From: Mycoplasma elephantis ATCC 51980
Lineage (GTDB): Bacteria > Bacillota_I > Bacilli_A > Mycoplasmatales > Metamycoplasmataceae
Length of the DNA: 64,000 nt
Direction: 5' to 3'
NCBI RefSeq assembly: GCF_000687815.1
Contig: NZ_JHXU01000001.1
Coordinates: 56,308-120,307, forward strand
Shown here: positions 1-11,095 of the stretch, piece after piece
How the letters are laid out: every line of letters begins with the position of its first letter
Numbering within the stretch: the first letter of the stretch is position 1
Position numbers and translations under genes: made by a program
The notes under the pieces: generated by a model
Database searches by the model: none
The model's input: the letters and a program-made list of their open reading frames with translations, nothing else
Told to the model about the DNA's origin: nothing

Positions 1-19
1 CTAATTTTTTTATGTTCAT
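1..19 (-). CDS. 5' end of an unidentified gene, cut by the window edge
   Basis: An ATG on the minus strand at 17-19 is preceded, at normal spacing, by a strong ribosome binding site (GGAGGT, complement of 27-32). Only six codons are visible (MNIKKL), too few to name the product. It lies downstream of proS in the same direction, separated by the proS terminator, so it is probably its own transcription unit. Confidence 0.45.
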
Positions 20-76
20 TTTTTTTACCTCCAACCAATAAAAGTATGAAAATGGGGATAAAATGCCAAAAAAATA

Positions 77-103
77 AAAAAATGGGAAAAATGCCCATTT
101 TTT
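77..103 (-). terminator. Intrinsic terminator of proS
   Basis: Inverted repeat AAAAAATGGG (77-86) / CCCATTTTTT (94-103) with a 7-nt loop. Read on the minus strand it gives a 10-bp hairpin ending in a T run, directly after proS. The outer arm overlaps the proS stop codon. Confidence 0.8.
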
Positions 104-1529
104 AATAGCTTTTAGCAAAAAGAACACGCCTTTTTGTCTTAATTCTAGAATAAATACATTTTTTTAATGGTGCTTTTTTTTCTTGCATAAGTACACACCG
201 AGATGTTGCTCCTGTCTCTTTTTGTATTAATTCCTCTACTATTTCATCCCCCTCAAATGGGGCAATGACAAATTTGTTTTGAGCAATTGCTTCTTTAAAT
301 TCTTTATAAGTGCTTACTTCAATCATATTATTAATAAGACTCTCATTAGCTTTTTTATATAAATTTTCTTGAATATTTTTAATTAATTTTTTAATATAAA
401 AACTGATATCACATAAATTAACAATTTCTTTTTCTAAAGTATCACGACGAACAATTGACACATTATTATCAACAATATCTCTTGGTCCTATTTCTATTCT
501 TATTGGGGTACCTTGTATTTCACTTTCCGATGCCTTATAACCAGGTTGTTTATCTGATATATCTAATTTAACGCGATATTTTTTTGATAAATTTTTATAA
601 ATATTTTTAGCCACATTTATAATTTCTGGATTTTTATTAGCGAAAAAAGTTATTATATCAATTTGTGTATTTGCTATATATGGAGGAATTATTACACCTC
701 TATCATCACCATGATTCATAATAATTGCGCCTATCAATCTAGTTGAAAGTCCTCATGATGTTTGATATACATGTTCAAATTCATTATTTTTATTTTTAAA
801 TTTAATATCATATGCTTTTGAAAAGTTTTGAGCTAAATAATGACTTGTTGCACTTTGCAATGCCTTACCATCCTTCATCATTGCCTCAATAGTGTAAGTG
901 GTGCATGCGCCAGCAAACTTTTCTCGAGGTGTTTTTTTACCCATAATTGTAGGTATTGCTAAATAATCTTTAATGAATTTTGAATAAATGCTTAAAATTT
1001 TTCTAGTAAGCTTTCTTGCCTCAATCGCATTATCGTGTGCTGTGTGACCTTCTTGTCATAAAAATTCTGAATTTCTTAAAAATGGATTTGTTGTTTTTTC
1101 TCATCTTAATACATTTGCTCATTGATTAAAAATAATTGGTAATTCATTTTTTTCACTAATTATATTTTTAAAAAGATCGGCAAATATAACTTCAGAAGTT
1201 GGCCGAATATAGATGTGCTCAGCGAGTTCTTTGTCTCCAACTTTTGTTATAGTAGCCAATTCAGGATTAAATCCGGCTATATGATTCTTCTCTTTTTGAA
1301 ATTGTTCTACAGGAATAAGCATGGGTAAATAAACATTTTGTACACCTTGCTCTTTAAATTTTTTATTTAAGATTCTTTGTATATTTTCTCATATGCCATA
1401 ACTATTAGGTTTAAAAACAATAGTACCTTTAACTAACCCATATTCCATTAAATCGCCATTTTTAACTACATCAACATATCATTTGGCAAAATTTTCACTT
1501 TGAGGTGTTATCTTATTTAAAGTTTTCAT
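102..1529 (-). CDS. proS: Prolyl-tRNA synthetase
   Basis: Class II aminoacyl-tRNA synthetase that charges tRNA-Pro with proline in the cytoplasm. The 475-aa protein reads through several TGA-Trp codons. Class II motif 2 is visible as [20 protein letters not shown], with TSEVIF before it and a C-terminal half rich in [14 protein letters not shown] sequence. The length fits the shorter, archaeal/eukaryotic-like ProRS form found in mycoplasmas, which lacks the bacterial editing insertion. The start was chosen because the reading frame opens there ([10 protein letters not shown]). It has no Shine-Dalgarno sequence, and a TGTAATAAT extended -10-like element ends 6 nt before ATG, so the mRNA may be leaderless. 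It ends in its own terminator. Confidence 0.95.
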
Positions 1530-1559
1530 TTACTAATTATTACATAAAATAATAAAAAC

Positions 1560-1581
1560 ATGTTTTATACATAAAAAACAT
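1560..1581 (-). terminator. Weak terminator-like hairpin after rsmI
   Basis: ATGTTTTAT (1560-1568) can pair with ATAAAAAACAT (1571-1581), with two bulged A residues. On the minus strand it is followed by a T-rich stretch. It lies between rsmI and proS, where a terminator for the tmk-holB-rsmI unit is expected. The helix is all A/U apart from one G-C pair, so this is tentative. Confidence 0.35.
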
Positions 1582-1605
1582 TCTGAATTTAGTTTTTTTG
1601 TTTTT

Positions 1606-2268
1606 TTAATAAATTTTAAAGACAATCGTGAATTCCCCTTTTAACGAGTTATTATTTAATTTATTTAAAACCTCACTTGGGGTGCCAAAAAAATGTTTTT
1701 CATTTATTTTTGTAAGTTCTTTTAATAAATATATTTCAGCGTTTTCGTTGAAATTCTCTTGAAAAATTGTCATTGTTGTAATTAATTTATGGGGCGAAAT
1801 GAAAGCAACATAGACGCCTTTTGTTAGTCTTGTTAATTGTTTTTTTATTTGATTTGTTTTTGATTCTAAAAAACCTAAAAAGGTAAAATTATTACCCAAA
1901 CTAGAATAGGCAAAGGCAAGCGTGGATGCGCTTACACCTGGTATAATTTCAAAATCTATATTATTCTTTTTTGCTTCTTTAAGTAAATTAAAACCTGGGT
2001 CGGAAATAATTGGCATCCCCGCATCAGAAATTAGGGCAACAGTTTTGCCTTCATTAACTAATTTTAATATCCCTTTTGTACTATTTTTTTCATTAAATAA
2101 ATGGTGAGATAATAATGGTTTTTTTATTTCATAATGGTTTAATAATTTTATTGATGTCCTTGTATCTTCACAAGCCACATAATCAACAGACCTTAAAACT
2201 TCTAGCGCCCTTAATGTTATATCTTTCAAATTACCTATAGGTGTACCAACTATATAAATTTTAGACAT
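1606..2268 (-). CDS. rsmI: 16S rRNA (cytidine-1402 2'-O) methyltransferase RsmI
   Basis: SAM-dependent tetrapyrrole-methylase-fold enzyme that methylates the ribose of C1402 in the ribosomal P site. The 220-aa protein starts with the family signature IYIVGTPIGNLKDIT (about residues 4-18), then ACEDTRTS (about 33-40) and LISDAGMPIISDPG (about 80-93), which form the SAM-binding cleft. It is shorter than the roughly 280-aa E. coli enzyme because the C-terminal region is reduced, as is common in mollicutes. Its start overlaps the holB end by 8 nt, so it is the last gene of a tmk-holB-rsmI operon. SAM would come from metK at 23.5 kb. Confidence 0.93.
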   Translation of the reverse strand: MSKIYIVGTPIGNLKDITLRALEVLRSVDYVACEDTRTSIKLLNHYEIKKPLLSHHLFNEKNSTKGILKLVNEGKTVALISDAGMPIISDPGFNLLKEAKKNNIDFEIIPGVSASTLAFAYSSLGNNFTFLGFLESKTNQIKKQLTRLTKGVYVAFISPHKLITTMTIFQENFNENAEIYLLKELTKINEKHFFGTPSEVLNKLNNNSLKGEFTIVFKIY

Positions 2269-3151
2269 AAGACCTCATTGTATTTATAATTAATACTTGT
2301 TTAAATAAATAAAAATTATATTTTGATTTTATTTGTTTTATAAATTTATAAATTTCATCAATAATAGGCTCAATTTTTAGATTAGATTCTAAAATAAAAT
2401 CAAACTTTTCCTTATTATTTTTAGAAAATTCTGTTCTACGCAAATGAATTTCTTGGAAAATAAAAATTAACATTAAACAAAAATGATAATAATTTTTTAA
2501 AGTCATTTTTTCAATTATATAAGCAGCTAAAATATATTTATTTTTGCAAGAATTATAAATAACATCAAGGATATTATAAATATCACTAAATTCGAAAAAG
2601 CCACAAAATTCTTCAATTTCTTTGTAAGAACACAAAATATTTGTTAATACATTTTTATAAATTGGCTCTTTTATTTTTTTATCTAATAATGCTACTTCTT
2701 TTTTTGATAATGATGGCGGCACATTAATTAAAATAGCGCGCGAAATGATTGTTTTAGGTAATGAAGAAATGTTTCTTGTACTAATTATAATAATAGAGTT
2801 TGGGAATGGTTCTTCAATAAGTTTTAAAATATAACTTATTGCATTAGGACTCATTTCATCTAAATTTTTTATCATTAAAAACTTATATCTATCTTGAGAT
2901 ACTTTATTTTCTAATTTTTGAAAAGCATTTACCATTGATTCTTTACTAGAATATGCATTATCAAAATTAACAAGATGTAAATTATCATAATTTTGTTCAT
3001 AATTTAATTCAACATATTTTGACTTATTCACTTTATTAAAAAAATAAAGCATATATTGTTCTATGTCTACATTTTTAGAAGAATAAAAAATAAAACAATG
3101 ATTTATTTTATCTTTTTTAACATAATTATCCACAATACTATAAACATCCAT
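2261..3151 (-). CDS. holB: DNA polymerase III delta' subunit
   Basis: Clamp-loader subunit that helps open the DnaN ring onto primed DNA. The 296-aa protein has no Walker A motif, as expected for delta'. The conserved core is NLDEMSPNAISYILKLIEEP followed by IIISTRNISSLPKTIISRA, the family's sensor and SRC region, with SRA in place of SRC. The four cysteines of the usual zinc module are not apparent. It overlaps tmk by 14 nt at its 5' end and rsmI by 8 nt at its 3' end, a tight operon like the conserved tmk-holB pairing of Firmicutes and Mollicutes. The C-terminal third is lineage-specific and poorly conserved. Confidence 0.85.
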   Translation of the reverse strand: MDVYSIVDNYVKKDKINHCFIFYSSKNVDIEQYMLYFFNKVNKSKYVELNYEQNYDNLHLVNFDNAYSSKESMVNAFQKLENKVSQDRYKFLMIKNLDEMSPNAISYILKLIEEPFPNSIIIISTRNISSLPKTIISRAILINVPPSLSKKEVALLDKKIKEPIYKNVLTNILCSYKEIEEFCGFFEFSDIYNILDVIYNSCKNKYILAAYIIEKMTLKNYYHFCLMLIFIFQEIHLRRTEFSKNNKEKFDFILESNLKIEPIIDEIYKFIKQIKSKYNFYLFKQVLIINTMRSYV

Positions 3152-3788
3152 TTATATACTCCAAAAATTTATTGTTTGATTCTAATGATTTAATGATTTG
3201 TCTAACTACTTCATTAAAACTTTTTGTAGCATCTATTAAAATAAATCTTTCTTTATCCATATTAATTAAAAATTCATATCCTTTTTGAACTTTAAAATAA
3301 AAATCTCTATCTAAACTATCTAAACGATCTAATTTTTTTCTTGTTTTTGACATTCTTTCCAAACATTTATCAACCCCAATATCAAAATAAAAAGTTAAAG
3401 TAGGCATAGTGTCTTCAATTATAAATTTAGAAAAATCAAATAATCTTTGATATCCTATTTCTCTCCCGAATCCTTGGTAAGCATAAAAAGAATCAATATA
3501 GCGATCCGAAATTATTAATTTATTTTCTTTTAATCCTGGTCAAATAACTTTTTCAAGGTGTATTCTTCTTGCCGCTGAAATTAATATCGCTTCAGATCAA
3601 TCAGATAAATTCGATTTATTACTTAAGACTATTTCTCTTACTTCTTCCGCTTCCTTTATATTAACTCCACCTGGTTCTCTTGTTATTATTAGCTTAATTT
3701 TAGGATATTTCTTTTTTAAATAATCCCCAACTTTTTTTAATACAGATGATTTTCCGCTAGCATCCAAACCTTCGAAAGTAATAAACAT
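3138..3788 (-). CDS. tmk: Thymidylate kinase
   Basis: Phosphorylates dTMP to dTDP in dTTP synthesis. The 216-aa protein has the P-loop FEGLDASGKSS at the N terminus (about residues 4-14), the REPGG motif (about 37-41), and the DRY-type motif ISDRYIDSFYAYQG near the middle. Length is normal for the family. The ATG follows a good ribosome binding site (AAGGAGATAA on the minus strand). It is the first gene of tmk-holB-rsmI and is divergent from polC, so both share the 72-bp gap at 3789-3860. Confidence 0.95.
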
Positions 3789-3848
3789 TTATCTCCTTTT
3801 ATATTTTTAATTATGCATTAATTGATAAAAAAGATATTTTTATTTTAT

Positions 3849-3854
3849 TATAAT
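3849..3854 (+). promoter_or_regulatory. polC -10 box, 6 nt from the start codon
   Basis: A consensus TATAAT ends 6 nt before the polC ATG at 3861. Transcription would begin at or next to the A of ATG, so the mRNA is probably leaderless. No Shine-Dalgarno sequence precedes the ATG. Confidence 0.6.
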
Positions 3855-3860
3855 CATATT

Positions 3861-6800
3861 ATGAACGATATGAACTCCAATAGAAAAGAAATAATTAATG
3901 ATTTTACAAGAATATGCAATATAGTTTTTAAAATAAATGTCGATGCTAATAAATTAAAAATTGAAAACTTTCAATGTGATTTTGACAAAATAAATAGAAC
4001 CATAAAAAAAATGTATTTAAAAGTAGAAGAAATTCCAAATTCATTAGAATACAAAAAACTTTATGATGTTTTAGGTAAAAATTTAGTTTTAGAAATCAAT
4101 AATCCCGTATATAATACAGAAAATTTTATTACTTACTTATGACTTTTTTTTGAAGAGGCATCAAAAGTTTTACAAAACAATGAAAAAAATTTAATACAAA
4201 AATCCCTAGGTAATTCTACATCTATAAAACCAGATGGTATTATTGTTTTTGCTTTTGATACAGAAGAAGTAAAATTAATATTTGAAAAAATTAAAAACCA
4301 ATTATTAAATTTAATTCATGAAGCTGGTTTTAAAACAATTTCATTAGATATTTTAAAACGCAAAAATCATGACGAACTCTATGAAGTATTGGAACAGCAA
4401 AAAGACGAAAACTTTAAAAATGGGGTATATGATAAAACTGAAAATGAAGAAGAATTAGAATATTCACTAACTTTTAAAAATAATCATTACAAATATTTTC
4501 AAAGAACTATTTCAGAAATTAACTCTACAGAGGATATAAATCTAAAAGAAAAAGTAATTGTTAGAGGGACAATTTTTGGTGAAATTGTTAGCAAAAGCGT
4601 AAAGAATGGAGCATTAATGTTCTCATTTAATATAACTGATTTTAAGGACGCTATTTCATTTTTTTGCTTTGCTAGAGAAGAAAAATATATACAAGAATTT
4701 AAAAAACTAGAAACAGGGAAAACTTATGAATTTAAAGGTACAACACAATATAAATCATTTTCCAATATTCATGAATGAAATATACAATTAAATTCTTTTG
4801 TTGAAATAGAACCTCTTTTTTCTTTGAAAAAAGATAAAAGTAAAAAACCAAGAATTGAATTCAATGTCAAATCAAATATGACTACCTTAGACGGTTTTAG
4901 AAAAGCAAAAACACTGGCACATGACATAAAAGAAATGGGATTAAAAGGTATGGCATTAATGGATATTGATTCTGTACAAAATTTTCCTGAATTCAACAAA
5001 TTTTCAGCAAATTTTGCTGAATTTTCGAAATTTTATGGTTGTACATTTACTACTGTTAAAAAATTAAATAATGTTATTTTATTAGAGGGAAAATATAATG
5101 AAAAAATAGATGATAATGAATTTATTGTTTTAGATATAGAGACAACAGGTTTATCTCCTATCATTAGTGAAATAATTGAGTTTGGAGCTAGTGTTGTTAA
5201 AAATAATGAAATAATAGATAAAATTCAATTTTTTATAAAATCATCTAAACCAATATCTGAGGAAACAACTTCGCTAACTGGTATAACAAATGATATGTTA
5301 GAGGAATTGGGTTATACCCAAGAAGAAGGAATTAAAAAAATATATGACGTCATAAAAGATAAAGTCGCTGTTGCTCATAATGCTTCTTTTGATATGAATG
5401 TTATTATTCAAAAATTTGAAGAGTTTAATTTAAACAATTGTAATACAACTTTTATTGATACACTTGCGCTTTCAAGAATCATGCACCCATCATTCAATAA
5501 ATATACTTTAGGTAGTGTTGCTAAAAAATTAAGTGTTCCATATAACACCAGAGAAGCACACCGCGGTGATTATGATGCTGAGGTATTAGCTAAAATATGA
5601 ATAATATTAAAAAGACAACTTTCTATTAATAAAAATATTACCACAATAAAAGAATTAAAAAATTTAAATCATCCTGGTGAAATACCTAAATATCTAACTT
5701 CAAAAGTTAGTGTTTTAGCAAAAAATAAAGTAGGTCTTAAGGAATTATATAAACTTGTTTCAAGTGCTCACACAAAATTAATTGCAAATAATTCTTCAAA
5801 ATACCCATTAATATTTTTTGATGAAATTAAAAAATGTAAAAATGTTTTAATTGGGTCTTCAACTTTACAAAGCGATTTATATGAGTGTTTATTTTTTAAA
5901 TCTCTCTTCGCGCTAAGACAAGAAATGCAAAAATATGATTACATAGAAATTACACCACCACATAATTTTGCATCATTCGAAGATAAATTTAGCAAGGATG
6001 AAATAACTAGATTGCTAAAAGTTTTGGTTAGAGAAGCTAAAAAAATGAATAAATTAATAATAGCGGTCTCGGATGCAAGGTATATTTATCCACACGAACA
6101 AGAAATTCATAAGGTCTTAATTCATGCAAGTGGGGTTGGTGGGGTAAAACATTATTTATATAATTATAAAAGAGCTCAAGAAGGAACATTAACTTATCCA
6201 TTGCAATTTGTACCAACAACTGATGAGATGATTAATTATTTTAATTTTTTAAATGACCCGGATTTAATTTATGATATTGTTGTAAATAATACTTATAAAT
6301 TAGCAAACCAGATTTCAGAAATTAATATTTTTGAAGATAAATTATTTACCCCTAAATTCGATAATTCCGAAACTAATTTAAAAGATCTTGTCTACGAAAA
6401 TGCTCATATAAAATATGGTGAAGTTCTCCCTAAAATAATTGAAGAAAGAATAGAAAGAGAAATTAATCCAATTTTAAAATACGGTTTTTCAGTTATTTAT
6501 TGAATCGCAAGCAAACTTGTAACAAAAACACTAAATGATGGATATTTAGCAGGAAGTAGGGGGAGTGTTGGTTCTTCACTTGTTGCTACACTAGCCGGAA
6601 TTACAGAAATTAATCCTTTAGCTCCACATTATTTATGTAATAAATGTAAATATTTTGAAGTAATTGAAAATAATAATTTTACTTCTGGTTTTGATTTACC
6701 AAATAAATTATGTCCAAAATGTAATATAGAATTATATAAAGATGGTCAATTAATTCCTTTTGAAACTTTTTTAGGATTTAATGCAAATAAAGTTCCTGAT

Positions 6801-8246
6801 ATAGATTTAAATTTCCCTGGAGAGTATCAATGCATAATTCACAATGAAGTAAGACGTATGTTTGGTAAGAATCATACTTTTAGAGCGGGTACAATAATGA
6901 CCGCAAAATTAAAAACATGTTATGGTTATGTTAAAACATATTCCCAAGAAATTAAAAAGGAATTTACTTCTGGTTTTACTAAATATCTTTCTTCATCGAT
7001 CGAAGGTTCAAAAAGAACATCTGGTCAACATGCGGGGGGGATAATGATAATTCCTAAAGAATATGATGTTGAAGATTTTACGCCAATAAACTTTCCTAGC
7101 GATGACCCTGAAAGTGAATGAAAAACAACACATTTCAATCATGAATCAATACACGAATCTTTACTAAAACTTGATTTATTAGGCCATAAAGATCCTTCCG
7201 CTATAAAAATGCTAGAAAGGTTAACCAAGATTAAATTTAGCGATATTCCAAATATGGATGAAAAAGTACTATCACTTTTTAGAACAAATGAAGCTCTAAA
7301 CATAAAACCAGGGACAATTGGTAACGACACCACTGGAGCAATCGGAATTCCTGAATTTGGTACTCCATTTGTTAGACAAATGTTACAAGAAGTACAAGTT
7401 GAGTCTTTTGCAGATTTAATTTCAGTTGCCGGATTAAGTCATGGAACAAATGTTTGATTAAATAATGCGCAAAAATTAATCAGGGAAGAAAATAAGAAAA
7501 TAAAAGATATTATCTCATGTAGAGATGATGTAATGATTTACTTAATAAGAAAAGGTGTTGAACCATTAACCGCTTTTCAAATAATGGAAAATGTGCGTAA
7601 AAAGAATACTAATGTAACAAAAGAACAGGAAGAGATATTAATTAAACACAAAATTCCTAATTGGTATATAGAAAGCATGAAAAAAATTGAATACATGTTT
7701 CCCAAAGCTCATGCTGCCGCCTATGTTTTAATGGGATGACGTGTTGCTTGATTTAAATTATATAAACCACTTGAACATTACGCAACATACTTTACAGTTA
7801 GATGTGAAGAATTTGATATAAAAACAATGTGTAAGGGAAAAGAAGCAATAGAAAAAAAATATAATAAATTATTAGAAAAGAAAAATAGTAAAGAAAGTGA
7901 TATAAAACCAAAAGAAGAAAACATATTAGTTTCACTAGAAGTGGCTTATGAAATGGTTTTAAGAGGATTTTCATTTTCAAATGTCTCACTAAAAAAATCG
8001 GCAGCGACAGAATGATTAATAGATTATAAAAATAATAAATTAATTCCCCCTTTTATAACAGTAGAGGGATTAGGAGAAACGGTTGCTATATCCATTGTTA
8101 ACGCAAGAAATGAATACCCATTTAGTTCTAAAGAAGATTTATTAAAAAGAACCCAAATTAACAAAAATGTATTTAATGATTTAAACTCATTGGGCGTTTT
8201 AGATGGTTTAAATGATAGTGAACAAATAAATCTTTTTGATGAATAA
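3861..8246 (+). CDS. polC: DNA polymerase III alpha subunit, PolC type
   Basis: Main replicative polymerase of Gram-positive-type bacteria. It is 1,461 aa once in-frame TGA is read as Trp. Order of domains: N-terminal region, OB fold (about 220-330), a PHP part into which a DnaQ-like 3'-5' exonuclease is inserted (VLDIETTGLSP near 423; HNASFDMN near 505), the rest of PHP, a four-cysteine zinc module (CNKCKYF near 925 and CPKCN near 953), the polymerase active-site motif PDIDLNFPGEY (near 977), and AHAAAYVLMGWR near 1,280. Length and order match PolC rather than DnaE. I start at ATG 3861 because the -10 box sits just upstream; an in-frame TTG at 3822 would lie inside the promoter region. It faces the origin region and is divergent from tmk. 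Confidence 0.97.
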
Positions 8247-8321
8247 AATTAAACAATAAATAAAAAATATGTTTGTTTTTTATTGATTTATTATTGAAAT
8301 TATTATTTTTAGATAAAAAAT

Positions 8322-8344
8322 AAAAAGCCTATTTTTGGCTTTTT
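8322..8344. terminator. Bidirectional terminator between polC and fba
   Basis: AAAAAGCC (8322-8329) / GGCTTTTT (8337-8344) with a 7-nt loop works on both strands and separates the convergent polC and fba genes. A second, AT-only imperfect inverted repeat lies just upstream at about 8252-8292. Confidence 0.85.
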
Positions 8345-8345
8345 A

Positions 8346-9206
8346 TTATGCTCTATTGTTTGAACCGAATTCAAGAATTTTCTCTTTAACAGTTTCACAC
8401 ATTGCTTTATAGCCGGGTGCATAAAGTTTTCTTGGATCAAAGTTTTTACCCTCCAAATCCTTCCCCGATTCTATAAATGCACGAATAGCTTTATGGTTAG
8501 CTTGTTGCAATTCTGTATTAACATTTATTTTTGCAACACCTAAAGAAATAGCTTTTTGTATTTGTTCTTTAGGAATTCCGGAACCACCATGAAGAACAAC
8601 ACCCATCCCTATAGTTGATGAGATATTTTTTAAAACATCAAAATTTAATGATTTTCAACCTTTAGGGTATGGACCATGAATATTTCCTATACCAGCAGCA
8701 AGAACATCTATGCCAAGGTCCGCCATTTTTTTAGCTTCTTCAGGGTTTGCAAATTCACCCGCACCAACAACCCCATCTTCCTCACCACCTAAAGTTCCAA
8801 CTTCAGCTTCAAAACTTAAATTGTGTTTTTTTGCAAGTTTTAACAATTCTTTTGTATTTTGGTAATTCTTTTCAAATGGTTCATGAGAGCCATCATACAT
8901 TATTGATGTATAACCAGCTTCTACAGCTTTTTTAGCCCCTTCAAATGTTCCGTGATCCAAGTGTAAAGCCACAGGAACAGTAATATTTAAATCTTTATCG
9001 ATTGATTTTACGAGCGCAGCAGCTACATTAAACCCACCCATATATTTAATTGCTCCCTCACTAGTTGCAATAATAATTGGTGATTTCATTTCTTGTGCAG
9101 TTAACAAAATGGCCTTTGTTCATTCTAAATTATTAGTATTTATATGTGGTACCGCATATCCTTTATCATATGCATCTTTTAACATTTTTTTAGCATTTAC
9201 TATCAT
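8346..9206 (-). CDS. fba: Class II fructose-bisphosphate aldolase
   Basis: Zinc-dependent aldolase that splits fructose-1,6-bisphosphate into DHAP and glyceraldehyde-3-phosphate in glycolysis. The 286-aa protein shows VPVALHLDHGTFEGAKKAVEAGYTSIMYDGS in short runs (LHLDHG zinc/catalytic region and SIMYDGS), EAEVGTLGGEEDG, and VLHGGSG near the C terminus, plus the final zinc/substrate segment INVNTELQ. The start ATG at 9204-9206 follows GGAGTAGA. It lies 16 bp after rpoE in the same direction, so both are probably one transcript from the promoter at 9497-9502. pfkA and eno elsewhere in the window belong to the same pathway. Confidence 0.96.
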
Positions 9207-9222
9207 CTTCTACTCCTTTTTT

Positions 9223-9471
9223 TTATTTTTCTATATAAGACAAATCCCACTCATTATTTCCTAAGTGAGTAAATTTTGCATAAACAGTTAGAAGTTTATA
9301 AAATTCACCTGTTTTTTTAACCAATATTTCTTCCATTGTTAAATTATTTTTTTTAGCTTCGTTTTGTCATTTTTCTTGGAATTCTTTTTTAACAGCTGTA
9401 AAAATATTCTCAAAATTGTCTTGTCCATGGCTATTTAAGTATTCTATAGCTACATCAACCATTGTCTTCAT
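9223..9471 (-). CDS. rpoE: RNA polymerase delta subunit, short form
   Basis: Small 82-aa protein made almost only of the HARE-HTH winged-helix domain of RpoE. It starts with MKTMVDVAIEYL and ends with the family hallmark KFTHLGNNEWDLS, which matches the typical FVSLGDNTWGL ending of that domain. In Bacillus the delta subunit binds RNA polymerase, increases recycling and modulates initiation. Here the long acidic tail that follows the domain in Bacillus is absent; only YIEK follows. An AGGAT ribosome binding site lies at 9475-9480 on the minus strand. One internal TGA codes Trp. It is the first gene of rpoE-fba, divergent from dnaA. Confidence 0.8.
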
Positions 9472-9496
9472 TAATATCCTTTCAATAATATTATTT

Positions 9497-9502
9497 ATTA
9501 TA
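9497..9502 (-). promoter_or_regulatory. -10 box of rpoE-fba
   Basis: TATAAT on the minus strand, 25 nt upstream of the rpoE ATG, leaving room for a short leader with the AGGAT ribosome binding site. No clear -35 box is seen. Confidence 0.45.
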
Positions 9503-9745
9503 TAACAAGGTTTTATTTTATTTTTAAAGAATACGCGAATAAAAATTTAAATAAAAAGTGAAAACTAAAAAAATTTTTAACATTATTTTTTAATTTAAAA
9601 ACATTTTTTTGATTATATTTATGAGTAAAAATATGTTTTTTTTATTTTTTTAACATTTTTTTAACATTTTAGGGATGTTTATTATTAATAATTAATAATA
9701 AATAAATTAATAAATTAATATATATAAAAAACGACTTTTTTATTT

Positions 9746-9751
9746 TAAAAT
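9746..9751 (+). promoter_or_regulatory. dnaA -10 box, 6 nt from the start codon
   Basis: TAAAAT ends 6 nt before the dnaA ATG, the same geometry as polC, and no Shine-Dalgarno sequence is present. A leaderless dnaA mRNA is the simplest reading. Confidence 0.5.
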
Positions 9752-9757
9752 AATATT

Positions 9758-11086
9758 ATGAAAATCGAAGAAGATATTAATTTAGAAAATTTAAATTTAA
9801 AATTAAAACAAGCAGCATTAGCGTTTGATTGTGATGAGATAATAAAAAAGAATGTGCTTAATAAATTTGAAATTATAAATTTTGACAATAATGAAATATT
9901 ACTCTTTATACCGAATACGAATTCTTACCAAATAAGTAAAGATTCTGTTCAAATATTAATAAAAAGTATATTAAAAAAAGAATTCGATATCGAATCATTT
10001 TACATAACTCATGAAAGAAAAATTTTACCCATGAAGGAAGTAAAATTAAAAAATAATGAGACATTAAATTATTCAATGACTTTTGATAATTTATATAAAG
10101 GAAATTTTAATAAACTTGCCTATCAAGTATCGAAAAAAATCACGGATGAAAATATAGGATTTAATATATTTTTTATAAATTCACGTACAGGGATGGGGAA
10201 GACTCATTTAGCGAATGCTGTTTGTCTCGAATATGAAAAAATAGGGTTGACCTCATTAATAATAAAACCTTCAAATTATGATATTAAATTTGCGACAATT
10301 CTGAAGAGGAATATACCTGAAGAAAAAAGTGTATTTGTTAAAAAATTAATTAACTACGATATTCTTGTGTTTGATGATTTTCAAAATTACAAAACAAAAC
10401 CAAAGACATTTGAATTTATCAATGATATTATAGAGGAAAGAAAAACTCGAGATAAATTAACTATTATTTGTTCTGATGAAAAACCTGATGTTTTAAGACA
10501 ATCTTTTGATGAACGTTTAATTTCTAGACTTGAAGAAGGAATGGTTTTGGAAATACAACAACCTAGTTCTGAAGAATATTTTAAAATCTTACAATTTATG
10601 CTTGAAAAAAATGGGTGAGATATAAAACTTTTTGATGAAAAAGCATTACATGATTTAGTTGACATGGATGTTGATAATATTAATAAAATAAGAGGTATGG
10701 TTATAACGTTAGATACGTTTTCTTCTAGTATAAAAAAACATAAAGTTTATTCTTACAAAGTTTTATCTAATTATTTTGATAAATTAAGAAATAATAAAGT
10801 TATTGATGAAAAAACTATAATTAAAGTCGTATGCAACTACTTTAATTTACTGGAGAAAAATGTCTTATCTAAAGTAAGGAAATCCGAAATATCAAGAGCT
10901 CGCCATATTATTATGTATTTTATGACTTACATGCTTAAATATACACAGATTAAAATTGCTAATATTTTCAAATGTGATCACTCAGCGGTAACATATGCAA
11001 TTAAAAAAATTGAAAACAGTAAAGAAAAAGATCCAAACCTCAAACAAGTAATAAAAACAATTAACTTACTTATTAAAACTAACTAA
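9758..11086 (+). CDS. dnaA: Chromosomal replication initiator protein DnaA
   Basis: AAA+ ATPase that binds DnaA boxes and melts the origin. The 442-aa protein has an N-terminal interaction domain, a Walker A motif NSRTGMGKTHLANAV (near residue 145; the usual GGVGLGKT is changed to SRTGMGKT), Walker B ILVFDDFQN (near 205), a sensor and arginine-finger region (FDERLISRLEEG), and a C-terminal helix-turn-helix DNA-binding domain with CDHSAVTYAIKKIE, the box-recognition signature. One TGA is read as Trp (10616-10618). dnaN starts 9 bp downstream, forming the conserved dnaA-dnaN operon. Confidence 0.96.
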
Positions 11087-11095
11087 AGGAGAATT

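Larger units (their letters stand above)
9472..9757. other. AT-rich rpoE-dnaA gap, candidate replication origin
   Basis: A 286-bp gap directly upstream of dnaA, almost free of G and C. It holds three copies of TTTTTAACA (9574-9582, 9647-9655, 9658-9666), the last two 11 bp apart. These could be degenerate DnaA boxes (consensus TTATCCACA). They are followed by a stretch of nearly pure A/T (about 9678-9730) that would melt easily. dnaA-dnaN next to it is the classic origin context. No perfect DnaA box is present in the gap, so the assignment rests on context and composition. Confidence 0.5.

Noticed and set aside
3822..3860. Alternative TTG start for polC at 3822
   Set aside because: It would place the -10 box and promoter inside the gene; the extra residues are hydrophobic and unlike PolC; ATG 3861 fits the promoter.
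3126..6094. Perfect DnaA boxes TTATCCACA at 3126-3134 (in holB) and 6086-6094 (in polC)
   Set aside because: Both lie in coding sequence, several kb from dnaA and from each other, without clustering. A rough estimate from base composition gives about one such 9-mer per window this size by chance.
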